Below are positions 10,271 to 23,342 of a stretch of 64,000 nucleotides of DNA, one piece after another. The notes below the pieces were generated by a model. It saw only the letters and a program-made list of their open reading frames with translations, had not been told where the DNA came from and did no database searches. Origin of the DNA: Phyto melanocephala (lineage: Eukaryota > Arthropoda > Insecta > Diptera > Rhinophoridae); the NCBI GenBank assembly GCA_941918925.1, contig OW799234.1, positions 9,019,001 to 9,083,000 on the forward strand. The letters run 5' to 3'. The number at the start of each line of letters is the position of its first letter. Positions within the stretch are counted from its first letter, which is position 1. The position numbers and the translations under genes are program-made.

Positions 10271-12492
10271 ACAAGAGTTTTATAGTTTTAAGCATGGATA
10301 TGACAAAATATTTTTATAGCTCAAAGTAGATCATTTCTACCACTTTTAGTGATCAAATTTAATCCAAGATTTTTTATTTTGTTTTTATATTGAGTATTTG
10401 TAATATATTATTAACCTGTTATATCTAAAAATCTGCAGCTTTCATACAAATATTTTTTATAAATGTCGGAATTTTTTAACTAGACACTGATAACAAGCAA
10501 TCACTTTGAATATTCAAAATTAAAAGTTCAGAGTTTGAAAAGTAAAGCAAAATAAATCTCAAGGCAAAATACTTTAAAAACCACCAAATACCGGTATTAT
10601 TTCTTTAAAAGGTTTTTAATTGAAAAAAAAAGCAAATAATAAATAAAAATGGTTTTATTTTTGTATGCATACTTAGATTGTATGTACTTAGGTATGTATA
10701 TTATTAAATATGTATAAACACCAAATTCCTACAAGCATTCAAAATTCTTAAAATTCTGTCTTATCAAATTATTAAAACAATGCAAAAAATAAAAACAAAA
10801 AAGTATATTGCGATTAAAGTTATTAAGGTCAAATTAATTCTTAACTTGAAATGTTAGTTTAGATTAAAAATAAACATAAAATAGATTATCTCAAATTATT
10901 CAAAAACTTACATTTATATTAATATCCACAAAACTATTTAAAATTGTAACAGCACTAACAGCCATATTGCGTTCAAGTAGCTCTCTGGAGGTGCGCACTA
11001 AGCTGCGGCTAATCAGTGAAAATGCCATGATGCTTAACAGAAACTATTTAGGGATAATATGAAATAAAAGGTGGGGTCGTATTTTTATGACATTCAATCG
11101 ATGTCTGTTGCTTTTTGTTATAAATTTTATTTTTTTTTTTAATTTTTAAATAAAGAAAAATAAACAATTTTCTTTTATGATCTTTTAACACTTTAAGTTC
11201 GGTTTTAATGTTTGATATTTAATCAAAGTTTTCTGTATATGTATGTAAAAAATTATCAACAGGATTTTATTGCTTTATTGAAAAGAAATGTCTTCTTTAT
11301 TTTGTTTTTTATATTTAATATACGAGGGGTGTTTGACTTTTTAAGTTTAATACCGCTTACACGTCTGTTTACTACAACGTTCGAATATGTTTTGATTTGC
11401 GGATTGTAACGTTGAGTACCATGAAAACATATTGAACAGACAGAGCTGAGCGTCCTCAACATATGAATGTATGTATGTATGTATGCACGCATGTATGCAT
11501 AAAACAATAATACAAAACATTAACAAAAGCAATGGCAAAAGCCAGACTGCATACATATAAACATTTAATGTATATACAACACATACAACACACATAGTAA
11601 ATAAACACACTAGCTAGCTTGCAAAATACACTCATACTGAGGCATACGTGACGTATAAATAATATCCCTTGTTTTTCTTTTATCACATCACAACAAGTTG
11701 TATGATAAAACGAAAAATAAAAACAAAATAACTGAAATAAAAACACAAGCAGAGATATGTATGTATGTATAGGCAGTCACAAAAACCGGCAACACAATAA
11801 CAAAGGCATGATGTTTATAATGAAATGAAATGTAAACTAAAAGAACTTCAAACAAATTGTTGACAATAATAGCAGAGCTAAAAGAGAATAAACAAACAAA
11901 AGGAGATCAATTTAAATTGTAAACCAGTGTTTATAACATAAATAAAATCACTTTGTTATAAAGTGTATTCACTTTTTGTATGGTTGAGTGTGCAAAAATA
12001 TCTGCAAAAAAGACTTTATAACTTCGATTTGCCTTCTAGCAAATGGAAGCTTAATTGTAAATAATAGTGAATAGTGAAGTGATAAGTTTAATTTCTTTTA
12101 AACTCTCCCTTTTGTTAATTTTTATTGCAAAATAGATTATACAAATAGACTCTTATTATATTTTTTATTATTAAAAAGTCTTTTGTATTATTTGCAAAAA
12201 CCTTGACACTATTTGGATAAGAAAATTGTATACCTATATGTTTATTTTAACTTTTGCCCGTAACTAAAAATTCTCTTTTTGAATAGAAATTGTTTGAAAG
12301 CCATACAAACTAAAATATTTCTTAAATACGTAATTTGTCGTTCTTTTCCAATTTTGAGTTAAAATTACTTCTACTAATCCTTATGTTACGTTATAAATGT
12401 CACGTAGAAAATCACACTCATTAGTCCGAGGTAAATTAATTCATCAGATAATAACAATTCGATGAGAGTTTGTTTATTTCAACTTTTTACAG
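10271..12492. other. 2.2-kb AT-rich intergenic stretch
   Basis: Contains (GTAT)n/(CATA)n microsatellites near 11465-11495 and 11756-11770. Small antisense frames over 11256-11746 come from this low-complexity sequence and are not credible genes. Confidence 0.4.
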
Positions 12493-12880
12493 ATATGTTA
12501 CCTTCTCTGAAAAAAGGGACCTAGTGTATAAAAATGAAGTTTTGAGAAAAAATCGCATTTAAAGTTTTATAACGCATTATCACTGTAAATACACCTTCAG
12601 TTGGGAGATGCGATTTGGTATGGTTAGTTATGACTGGGTGCCGACTTTGGTGACGTCTTGCCTATGTAGTGACGAATTTTGTTCGCTTTTAATGTGACAA
12701 TACCTTTGCTATTGTTGCTGCTCTGTTTGTTATGATCGCGATACTTGATGCTTAAGCAGCAACCAGTGACCAACGCAACAACGTTTTTATCAGACATCTA
12801 ACTCATTTCATCTTATGTACACCCTTTTAGGTACCAGAATCCACTCTTAGGTCTCTTTTCTCGGAAAAGGTCACATATAA
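12493..12880. mobile_element. MITE with GTGACCTTnTCCGAGAAAAG-type ends
   Basis: The left end 'tgttaccttctctgaaaaaagggacctag' is mirrored by 'taggtctcttttctcggaaaaggtcacat' on the right. The interior carries TGGTGACGTCTTGCC and 'gctattgttgctgctctgtttgtt' segments. A reverse-oriented relative lies at 55841-56200, with the same interior landmarks in reverse. The ends also resemble the inner inverted repeats around the gene-bearing element at 23334-24443, so these MITEs may be its deletion derivatives. Confidence 0.65.
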
Positions 12881-15800
12881 AGTTTGAAATTGATAAATTT
12901 TGATAGCTGAAGTTCTTAAAAAGTGACGAAAAGTATGAGCGGAAGAATCATCACATTAAATCATAGGAAATAATTTATAACAAATATTTTAACTTGACGA
13001 CTATCTATAACATTATATTATGTACTTCATTTTAAGTCTAGCACTCTGTTTCAATTTGTGAAATATGTTGAGCAACATTGCTTATTTCAAACGAAGAATT
13101 TTACATACAAGAATAATTTTTAAATCCAGCAAATAAAAAATTAATTGTTCAGCTCTTGCTTTAAATTTCGTACTAAGTAACTAATGTTGAATTTGGGTCT
13201 TATTATTCAATCCGTTCGACGATTGCGGAAGCAAAATTTGAAGTTATTAATTTCGCTGTGATAACGTTCCGTTGTTGTGATAAATATTTTTTTACTTTAA
13301 AAAATATTTTTTTACTTTCTAAAGGTTTTTTTACTAACCACTAACACAATATAAACTAATAATTAATAAAAACAGGAATGAATAATTGCAATTTAAGTAT
13401 AGATCGATATTTCCTTCCATTGAATTTTCCTTTCTGTGCGAAACGAATTATACCACCCAATTTTTCATACCAAATAAAATGTGGCTTGAATGTGGTCAAA
13501 AAGATTTCTTATGTTTTTTATGTTATAAACAAAGAATTGATTAGGAAACATTATTTCATTAGTATTTCTAACAAATTTTTTTAATATAGAGTCTGACAAC
13601 AGTTCACATGAAATAGTGAACAGAATACCTGGCTTAATACGAGTAATTCAATGTACACTTAATTAGGAAATTTTAGTTGATCAGCTGATTATCAGCTGTT
13701 CCTTTCCAAATGTCAAAATTTCACATAATTTTACATATACATACATACAGTATTGAACAGAATACCATGCTTTAGTTGAAACAAAATTAAGTTGCAACTT
13801 GCAGATTTTTGCATTTTTCTATACGTACTTGATCCTCTCTTTGTTGATAACATATTAAAAACCACTAAATGGCAAAACCTTTTAAGTTTTACGAAAATGC
13901 TAAAAAATCATATTTGCGTAAACATTTCACGTTCTTTACGGAAAAAATTTCCATTAATATGTTTGTTTTTTAAATTTTTTATAATATTAATTTCCAATCT
14001 TTATACGTAAGTTATATGAATATTCTGATTCCATATAGATAAACGAGTCGACTTGTCAAAGTATGTCTGGATATGTTGAACTAAATTTTCCGAAGTCCCT
14101 AAATGTTGTGCGATTCCGTATATAGTATTAACTATTAGATAATTTTGGAGAATTTTGGTATCGGCGATCAGCAAAATCGAGTCATAAGCAACTGCGTAAA
14201 TAATTTGTCATTTCTTTTGTAATTTCTGCCATTTTCATTTGTGATCCATTGTAAATCTTTATAAATAATGCAATTGACTTAACGATGTCTGTCTATAAGC
14301 GTGTCTGTTGCAATAAAGTAACCGAAATTCCCTAATGGACCTGAATGCTGTTCTTATGTGTCGCATTTATATTCACAAGAATATTTGATATTCTTGAGGT
14401 TGAGGAAGTAAGGCATCGATATCTCTTTCATTATTATATCCTAAAAAAAGTGTTAGCCCTTGTAGCATACCTACACATTGGTAAAGGGTATTTTAACTTC
14501 ACCACAGCTAAATATCGAACACTTGTTTTGTTTTTTTTTTATATATTAATTTCATTTAAGACATTGTTAAAACGATTGTATTTTTCACCTAATTTATATG
14601 ACTATTTTTAGAGTCGATAACTTTATTATCTCTATGTTGTTGTATGTATGTTTGAATGTACATATGTATATATACCTTAATTTGTTTATTTTTTTTAATT
14701 ATAAGTTTTTGGTTTGTTATTAAATATGTCATTAAAATTGGGTCACATTCTATTTGTAAATATTGACAAATTTGATCAAACTTTAAGAGATGGAATATTT
14801 TCTACATGTTCTAAAACAGGTCTCACAAGGTGTCAGTATTCCTCTTTACAAACATAGTATCCCTCTCTCTCTCTCTATCTCTTTAAATTTCTCAGGAAAT
14901 TCTGCTACATAAACATGTATGTATGTATGTATGCACAAACTACTATCTACCCAAAATTCATAGAAACATGAACTTAGAAAAACTCGTTATGTAATTTTGA
15001 TTGTTTTGTTTTTGATCTTCTATCTATGTTTTTCCAGTTCTTTTAAACATTCGTTTCTTTACATTGACGCTTGTTTTAATTTTCCTAGTTTATGGTTATT
15101 AAATATATTTTCGCTTTGTAGATTTTATTGGAACTTTCTGTAAAATGTGGTGTAGTTGTTGTTATTTTATTCGTAAGTATGAGTGTGTTTTTGTTGTTGT
15201 GGCTTAATTTGGTTTCATTGAATGCATTTTTTCTTGGTGTACAGAAAAATAAAAAAAAACAGTAGAGTCAACAAACTGTTTTGCAGTCTTCATGGCATGC
15301 ATTTTAATTGGGGTATTAAGTACAAGCAACGATTTAGGTATTTTATTTCATTTATTTTTATTTATTTATTTTGTTGTTAATTTTGCTCTAAATTTAAAAA
15401 AAAAAAACTGAACAATAGATTTTGCAAAAAAAAAAGAATTTTTTAATATTAACTCGTAAAATAATATTTACATGTATTAGTTCAAATATGACTTCTTGTT
15501 TTATGTTAATTTATTTAAGCTTCATTTCAAAATAATTTATCATAAACTAGCTGTACCCTTCAATACATCAGCTGATCATCCTTTGTTCCTTTCTCTATGT
15601 CCTAATTACATACATTCTTTCCCTTGTCATAAAAAAAATGTATATAAAAAAAATCTCCCGGAAATGTAATCACCTTATAGGTATTTATACCTAGTTACAA
15701 AATGCTTACATTTTTATGCAAACATAAAAAAACTAGCTTTTAATATTTTTTTCACTAAGATTGCAACTGTTTTCATATGTTTTCTTTTAATAAGAAATTT

Positions 15801-16596
15801 TTAATTATTAGTTAAGTGCGGCAAGGATCGTTAAAAAATAAAAATTTCAATAAAAATGTGACAACACTTAAAATGGGGGAAAAAATAATCTAAAATTAAA
15901 TAGAACAAAAATTTACATTATAAAGTGCTTGTCATAATATGAAAACTTATGAAGTTTTTTATCTTTGGAATGGGCTGGACATTTTACCAAGAGATAATCA
16001 GATTAAACTCTTATTATTGCTCTTAAAATAATGTAATAAGCTCTAAATACCTGCGCATAGTAAAATTTGAGTGTTTTTTTTATCATTAAACTTTTATTGA
16101 GAGTTTTTGTTTTTACAGTCGTGGTTGACATTTTCATGGAATTGCCCATATGTCAAACTTCCTCCATATATAAAAAAAAGATTTTAGTGCAAGGAGTTGT
16201 CCATATATATAAAAAAAAAGCCAAAAAAATATGTCTGTCTGTGCCATCACCATTATTTTTATTATTACACAAGAGATACAACATCATTTAACATAATTCT
16301 CTATGAGCTCAACAAGTGCTTGTGTTTTATTTGTTTTATATGCCTACTTGTTTTCTAATCCCTTATTTTAATATAAAATACACGCACAATATTCACTCAA
16401 TGACCTTGATTATAGTCTGTAAACCAGACTCCCTGTTTTTATAAAATGTTACACATTTGAGTGTGACAGTATTTGAGTGAATAAATATTTACATGTTAAA
16501 TATTTACATATATGTATATGTAGGTATGTATACATACGTATGTATATGTATTGACAAAAAATATATTTTCATGAACACATTTTTTTTAAAAAGTAA
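12881..16596. other. 3.7-kb AT-rich intergenic stretch
   Basis: No gene recognised. Contains short (CT)n near 14860-14882, (ATGT)n near 14914-14930 and several poly-A/T tracts. The sequence at 15549-15620 ('actagctgtacccttcaatacatc') looks like another CTAG-ended repeat terminus, and a short tandem 'ttgtccatatatataaaaaaa' repeat lies at 16140-16220. Confidence 0.4.
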
Positions 16597-17375
16597 CTAG
16601 CTAATACCTGGTGTGCTTCGCCACCCCAAATTTTAGTATTTAATTCATATGGCAGGTGCCACGCCCACTATTGTTAATGCATCTTTTTCTTGCCTAAATG
16701 TTCATTTGGGTGTCAAAGTTGCTCTTGCAAAATTGTACTACTCTAATCGATATCGTTTTCCAAATATACGAATTTTAGTATTTAATTCATATGTTGGTGC
16801 CACGCCCACTATTGGTAATGTACCCATTTTTTCCATAAATGTTTATTTTAATATCAAAGTTGCTTTTGCAAAATTTTAGTACTCTAATCTATATCGTTTT
16901 CAAGATATACGAATTTTAGTATTTAATTCATATGGCAGGTGCCACGCCCACTATTGATAATGCACCCATTTCTTGCCTAAATGTTAATTTGGGTGTCAAA
17001 GTTGCTCTTGCAAAATTTTACTACGATAATTGATATCGTTTTCCAAATATACGAATTTTAGTATTTAATTCATTTGGTCACGCCTACTATTGCAAATCCG
17101 CCCATTTTTTACCAAAATGTTCGTGTGGATGTCAAAGTTTACCGTACTTAATTTGAAGATTCTAGCTGCATTAACTTTCGTGATATATAATATTTAATAC
17201 TTATTCTTTAATAGGGCGGGGCACCCCGCCCACTTACAATTTCAAACCAAAGTATAGCCTATAGTTCCTTCCAGACATACAGAAAGATTCTGTGAATATT
17301 TCAAGGAAATCGGTCCAGCCGTTTAACCGTCTATAAAGCACAAACAAACATACAAACACACATTGATTTTTATAT
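16597..17375 (-). mobile_element. Helentron-like element with internal minisatellite
   Basis: Read on the minus strand, the element begins near 17375 with a TATATAAAAATCAATGTGTG-type head, continues through 'gacggttaaacggctggaccgatttcc', and ends GGCGAAGCACACCAGG, TATTAG, CTAG followed by T. The CTAG-T end after a small GC-rich hairpin is the Helitron/Helentron 3' signature. The core is a tandem array of about 140-bp units (16627-17090, a little over three copies), each with GCCACGCCCACTATTG and 'aaagttgctcttgcaaaatt'. Its architecture parallels 41999-43296. No Rep/helicase coding, so it is non-autonomous. Confidence 0.6.
16627..17090. repeat. ~140-bp tandem repeat, 3+ copies
   Basis: Each unit runs from 'aattttagtatttaattcatatg' through GCCACGCCCACTATTG and 'cctaaatgttcatttgggtgtcaaagtt' to 'tctaatcgatatcgttttccaaatatacg'. 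Copies start near 16630, 16772, 16911 and 17053. The last is partial and more diverged. The array forms the core of the surrounding Helentron-like element. Confidence 0.8.
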
Positions 17376-17456
17376 ATCGTCGTTCGTAAGTTATTGTGTT
17401 CTATATGTATAGGTTTTATGTCACATAGAGCACATTAATTTACGAACGACGATATA
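17373..17456. repeat. Perfect 17-bp inverted repeat, 84-bp palindrome
   Basis: TATATCGTCGTTCGTAA at 17373-17389 is exactly inverted at 17440-17456. The inner part (TGTGTTCTATATG versus CACATAGAGCACA) is imperfectly palindromic too. It abuts the head of the Helentron-like element, so it could be a separate small palindrome into which that element inserted. Confidence 0.7.
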
Positions 17457-18013
17457 CATATATGTAGATTAAAACGCAATTTTATACAAGGGTTAGTTTT
17501 GCGTTGTTTTTCTGAAATTTTCCTAAAGGGTGTACGTGCTAAAATCAACGAATTTCTCAATAAACATTGACTAGGTTTTGCCATTTTCATATTATTAAAT
17601 TAATTTAATTATAAAAATAAACAAAACAACTATTTGAACTCAATTTGAGCTCGAACTAATATAATATTTTTTTTTATTAGTTTCTTTTATTTATTAATAC
17701 AAATGTTTGTAGACACTCATGCAATAATTTGTTTTAGTTTACTCAACACAATTAAATCAACACTTAATTTCTTATCAGCTAAAAACCAAAAAAAAAAAAA
17801 AAAATCATAAAAGTGGAATAAAGATAAATAGTTTGAAGTAAATTTCATACATATTTAGTTTTAAAAATAAACATAAATATGTATGTAAGTACATACAAAC
17901 ATATGTATGTAGGTGCACATGTACCAATTAGAAAAAACAAAAATTTCATCAATAGCATAATGTAGTTATTAAATAAAAAAATGTTAAACAATATCTTCTT
18001 AAACGTTTAATTA
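17457..18013. other. AT-rich spacer
   Basis: No gene or structured repeat beyond poly-A and CATA runs. Confidence 0.4.
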
Positions 18014-18650
18014 TACCCTTCACAGAGAGTGTAAGGGTATATCGTATGTCACATGTAGAAAGGCCCTAACTCAAATAATTGTAACTTTACAGGCGAAAAT
18101 AAAAACGCAATAGAAACTGCATTATCATAATGTAACTTCTTTTGGAAAACTGCTTGTAAAACTACTATTTTTGATACAACTGCCTTAAATTTTTTGTGTC
18201 GAGGAGAGTTTGTGTAAAATTTATTGGAATACGAACTAGGGTAATTCGTCTGAAATTTCTACAATATACATTTCTGGCCCAATAGAGTATATATTTTTTT
18301 AAAGTTTATTAAAAAGGGAGTCCATTAAGAATTGTCCGTCTGTCTGTGTGTATGTTGAAATCAGTGTTTGAAGCACCCCGACATCGCCCAGAGCCCTGTG
18401 TGCTATCAAAATATCAGAAATATTCGAGAGCAGATCACAATCACCCCATAATCTTCTGAGATATGAGCAAATGAACATGACTGCCTCTGTTTGTTCCCTT
18501 ATTTTTACCAGAATGTATAGGATAATGTATAGACACGCTTGTGACTAATTACAGATATGGTATATCTCTAGAGATATTCTTGAAATTTGGGCAAATCGGT
18601 CATTAATCGGCAAAGTTATAGACAAAAAAAAATTTTTGGAAAAATATATA
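18014..18650 (+). mobile_element. DINE-like interspersed repeat, interrupted head
   Basis: The head is 'ataccctt cacagagagtgtaagggtat'. After an intercalated segment (18053-18175) it resumes with 'ctacaatatacatttctggcccaatagagtatatat', GTCCGTCTGTCTGTGTGTAT and 'ccccgacatcgc...gagatatgagcaaa'. These are the same ordered blocks as in the copy at 1060. The intercalated segment starts GTCACATGTAGAAAGGCCCT and matches the MITE ends at 23208 and 24610, so it is a nested insertion. Confidence 0.55.
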
Positions 18651-18894
18651 TTTCTTTAAATATGTATATCAAACTTTTCAAGCTCCTAAATAATATTTAG
18701 ACAAGTAGACGACACCAAATTGGAAGCCGTGGTCTCAAAAATTATTTCTGAGAAAAACTTATAAATCGGTTTGAAACTTACTAAGATATGAGCACCATGA
18801 TGCAACTGCTTTGGTGTTTTTCCTAAAATTTACAAATGAAAATCAATTTTTTCCAGTTTCTATACCACCGAGAGAGCCAATACAGTTAATTATG

Positions 18895-19200
18895 AAAAGG
18901 TAAACATCCAAGATGGCGTCCTAGATTAAATGGCGAATATATAAGTCAAATGTAGTAATTGCGGTCTTGTCCCCTTAAATCATCAAAATAATCTTTTATC
19001 AAATAAAAGGGCTTGACCAATAGAATACAGTAAACTATTAAAACAGTGTAAAATCCAAGATGGCATCTAAAAACAAAACGGCGGATATTTTTTTAACCCA
19101 AACAATATGTGTATCAAATAAAAAGGCTTGATTGACTAGTAGAATACATTTATTATGTAAAAATTTAAAATCAAAAATGTCGGAAATAATAAAGAAAATG
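18895..19200. repeat. ~116-bp diverged tandem repeat
   Basis: 'atcaaataaaagggcttgacc...gaatacag...aaaatccaagatggc' (from about 18997) recurs 116 bp downstream, with a preceding partial copy beginning 'catccaagatggcgtcc'. Such CCAAGATGGCG minisatellite cores are common inside Helentron-associated repeats. No coding potential. Confidence 0.6.
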
Positions 19201-19783
19201 ACATAGAACATGAAATCTGACATCATCAGAAATACATACTTTATACTTAAACAATTATTTCGTTGGGTTACAAACCGATTAACATAAGTATACCGCCCAT
19301 CACTTGCTTAGTAGCGGCTAAAACAACATTCAAAGATTAATTTATATTTAATCGCTCATTTTGAAATCAAAAGAGCGTCTTCTTAAATGTTTTCTATAAA
19401 CATTATTCACTATGTACTATTTCACAATACATGCACATTTCTTAGGGATGAGCATAGTTGCACGTAGTCTTCTTTAAATATTAACATGGTGTCTTTTTTC
19501 ATGCATTTAACCTAAATTGTTTTCTCTCTAGCTCTCGCAATGCGCTGTAAATGTTCCATGACCTTTGGGTGAAATGTAAATAATACCGGCATTGTATTGA
19601 AAAAATAAAAACATGAACAATTTAAAAGTTGTTGTTATTGTTATTTTTTATTGCGCTACATTTGACAGCATTTCCCAACATGACAAACGGAATAGACAGG
19701 AAATCATGTAATTGCGGTAGTCTCTCAGTTTTACCCCTAAATATTCTATATCAAACAAATTCTCTATATGTAGAAAATATTTT
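19201..19783. other. Intergenic, no feature seen
   Basis: No gene or repeat family recognised. Confidence 0.4.
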
Positions 19784-21030
19784 ACAAATTCTCTCGTAAT
19801 AGAAAATTGCCAAAAATTCTCAATATTAAGAAAATGTCGAAATATGTTGAAATATTTTCTATATTAAGAAAATGTTGAAATATTTTCTGTTTAAAGAATA
19901 TGTTGAAATATTTTCTATATAAAGAAAATGTTCAAACATTTTTTATATAAAGAAAATGTTCAAAAATTTTCTATATAAAGAAAATGTTCAAAAATTTTCT
20001 ATATAAAAAAAGGCTGAGAAATTTTCTTTATAAAGAAAATGTTCAAAAATTTTCTATATAAAGAAAATGTTGAAAAAATCTCTATATAAAGAAATTTTGT
20101 AAATTCTCTTTATAAAGAAATTTTGAAAAATTCTCTATATAAAGAAAATGTTTAAAAATTTTCTATACTAAGAAAATGTTGAAAAATTTTCTATATAAAG
20201 AAATTGTTCAATAATTTTCTATATTAAGAAAATGTTGAAAAATTTTCTATAAAAAGAAAATGTTGAAAATTTTTCTATATAAAGAAAATGTTCAAACATT
20301 TTTTATATAAAGAAAATGTTCAAAAATTTTCTATATAAAGAAAATGTTCAAAAATTTTCTATATAAAAAAAGGCTGAGAAATTTTCTTTATAAAGAAAAT
20401 GTTGAAAAATTTTCTATATAAAGAAATTGTTCAATAATTTTCTATATTAAGAAAATGTTGAAAAATTTTCTATATTAAGAAAATGTTGAAAAATGTTCTA
20501 TATAAAGAAATTGTTCAATAATTTTTTATATAAAGAAATGTTGAAAATTTTCTATATAAATAAAATGTTCAAAAATGTTCTGTATAAAGAAAATGTTGAA
20601 AAATTCTCTATATAAAGAAAATATTTAAGAATTTTCTATATAAAGAAATTGTTCAAAAATTTTCTATGTAAAGAAAATGTTCTATATAAAGAAAATGTTG
20701 AAAAATTCTCTATATAAAAAAATATTTAAAAATTTTCTATATAAAGAAAATGTTTAAAAATTTTCTATATTAAGAAAATGTTGAAAAATTTTCTATATAA
20801 AGAAAATGTTGAAAAATTTTCTATATAAAGAAAATGTTGAAAATTTTTCTATATAAAGAAAATGTTGAAAATTTTTCTATATAAAGAAAATGTTGAAAAT
20901 TTTTCTATATAAAGAAAATGTTCAAAAATTTTCTATATAAAGAAAATGTTGAAAAATTTTCTATACAAAAAAAATGTTGAAAAATTTTCTACACAAAAAA
21001 AATATTGAAAAATTTTCTATAAAAAAATTC
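19784..21030. repeat. 28-bp satellite array, TCTATATAAAGAAAATGTT core
   Basis: About 1.25 kb of head-to-tail copies of a roughly 28-bp unit, TCTATATAAAGAAAATGTT followed by (c/g)aaaaatt. That gives about 45 copies, diverged most at both edges. Units vary at the C/G after ATGTT and in the spacer. A 123-bp block (19921-20043) is repeated exactly at 20281-20403, including an odd 'aaaaaaaggctgagaaattttctttataaag' variant, so there is a higher-order period of 360 bp. It has no unique spacers, so it is not a CRISPR. Every unit carries TATATAAA. Confidence 0.95.
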
Positions 21031-23207
21031 TTTTAAAAGAATATATGTATTTTAGAATTTCTCTTTTTGTATATAACTTTCTCTGACTTATTAATTTCCA
21101 GTAAATTGTTAAACTTGGTAAATTGCTTGAGAAATATTGCTTGCACCTTGGCGTTCTTCCTATCCGTTTAAGAATGGCTGACACCAGTGAAGGTCATTAA
21201 TTCAGTCTTTAACGATGTCATTTGTTGTGTTTCTTGATCGCGACGTGATCGTTATAGCGTATGCAGCTAGAATTTTGAGAGCAGCAACCACTTTATGTTA
21301 ATACACATCCCTACATATTAATTTAAAAAAAAAATAATAATAAAATGCATTCAAGTTTTAAAGTAAAGTCGTAAGCATATCAAAAATTATATAAAAGGTG
21401 TTTCTTTAGAAATAAAGTAGTTTAAATTAAAATAGAAATAGAAGACTGTTTAAATATTAAAGATATTGGCATTTTCTCATTAGATAATTTAAATAATTTT
21501 TGGAATGTGTGGCGCTATTTCAGTTTAAGCTCATTCTAAAAGTCCGAATTTGTCCACTATTTTAAGCATTTAGGATCGTGAACGGAAAATTATCTTCACA
21601 ACTTTGTCGTTCATATCGTTAAAAGTTGCTAGTAATCTTCAGAAATCTTAAGGTGTTAAATAATATCATATGGCTTCCTAAATAATAAAAATTTTCGTAC
21701 AAATTTCTTCTCATTGGGACTCGGAATAATTGATAATCATGGCCCTATACCGCTAGTTATTGACGGTAATGTTTTCGCCGGCCTTATTTTAGACGAAGTA
21801 AAAACCAATTATTTTACCAGTCCATTAAGCTCACCAAACAGTGATTTTTTTCGGGAAGCAGAGTATGTCATACATTTTCTTCGCCCCAAATTTAACAATT
21901 CGGGTGATGAGTCTCATAACTAAAAAGAATATTGCACACGGAAACATTCACGAAACAAATTTTAACAATTTTCAAGCGTTGTTTCTGGGGGGGATAACTC
22001 CGTAATTCGACTCGAAAGAAAACATTTTCGAATTACAGACATGGGCGTAACTACGCCATTATGGGGGTGAAATGCCGCTTATAACTGTTTTTGATGAATT
22101 GGAAAAAACCATTTTACATTTAAGAATTTGAAAAGAAAAAGATTTTTGTGACTTTGCCACTTCCAGAAAAAATGTGTACTTACGTCAATGATTTCGGAGT
22201 AATGCCACTGGCGTTGGTCTATTTATCTTGAATAATGTACAAAATTACCTAAAAACAAGCGAGAACTCTAAAATCAGCAATCACAGAAAACAGTGTTGCC
22301 AAAAAATCTTCGTTGGCGTTAGCAATTGTGGGCTTAATAGGTAGGTTATGCACACCATAGGGCTTAATATCTCTTAACCTTTTGAAAGTAAATTGTGCAT
22401 ACTTTCTTTGTGATTTGCAATCTCATTCTATCCTGCCTGCCCTTAGAAGCCTTCTTAATATCCGTTAGTCGTTCTAACTCCACTTCTTTAAGAGGAAATA
22501 AATATGTACCTTCTCGTATGTATTTTTTTAAAATTGTTGTATTTTTAGCAACAACAAAAACTTAAACCGCTACTAAAAGGAACAAAAAAAAATTAAAGTA
22601 AGTAAATCATTTAATTGTGTTTAAAGCTTCTAAGGATTAAGTTTAATAATGCTATTTGTATAAAAAATAATAATAAAATAATAATAAGTAAAAAAAAATT
22701 TAAATCAATTTAAACAGGTCATCACACAAAGTATTTCAAAGAGGTCTTTATCAAAAGGTCTTCGTTATTGGGAGTGGGAGTGTAGGTGCCCTTGGTATAT
22801 ATCCCAACATATGTAAAAAATAAATGCAATGTGTAATAAAGTTCTTGTGTTTAATAAATAAGCCTACTTGCTCCTTCTCATTACAGCAGGGTATGCTGCT
22901 TTAATACAAGAAAAAACAAATTTCAGAAACACTAAATTTCGTAGCTGAATAATTTGGAGACGTTATTATTATGGTCTAAGTCTTTTCATGATGCAACCGT
23001 ATTCGATACTGAATTGAAATGAGATCACAGCATGAAAAAAACAACAAAAAAACTTAATTGATTTATCTTTTTAACGGTACTTAATCCACTTTTATCTTTA
23101 CAGTTTATTTTTCAAAATTGTTTAAATAAAAAAATTTACATTTTATTTATGTTTATGAGGAATTACACAGAAAACGGCAACTCTTAATAAAACATAACGA
23201 TAGTCAC
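21031..23207. other. 2.2-kb intergenic stretch
   Basis: One open frame at 21714-21923 (69 codons, ending FFREAEYVIHFLRPKFNNSG) has less biased composition than its surroundings, but I do not recognise it. No other structure seen. Confidence 0.35.
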
Positions 23208-23342
23208 AAGTAGAAAAGCCCTAACTCGTATTATTTAATAAATTAAGTTTTTCAGTAATTTCAATACATATCACACGCAATAGTATCAAGCAATTTTACA
23301 AAAAAAAAATTACATTATGATAATACAGTTTCTATATGTGAC
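23208..23342. mobile_element. ~135-bp MITE, GTCACAAGTAGAAA ends
   Basis: The left end GTCACAAGTAGAAA and the right end TTTCTATATGTGAC (23329-23342) are inverted copies with two mismatches. The interior includes 'attacattatgataatacag', whose reverse complement occurs at 18110-18145 in the segment nested in the DINE-like copy. A matching inverted end lies at about 24600-24648 ('gagttagggcctttccacttgcgac'). Confidence 0.55.

Noticed and set aside
11256..11746. Overlapping minus-strand frames with His/Thr/Tyr repeats
   Set aside because: They arise from CATA/CACA microsatellite sequence. No motif or neighbour supports a gene.
19784..21030. CRISPR-like array
   Set aside because: Units are head to tail with no unique spacers, and the window is clearly eukaryotic. 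It is a satellite.
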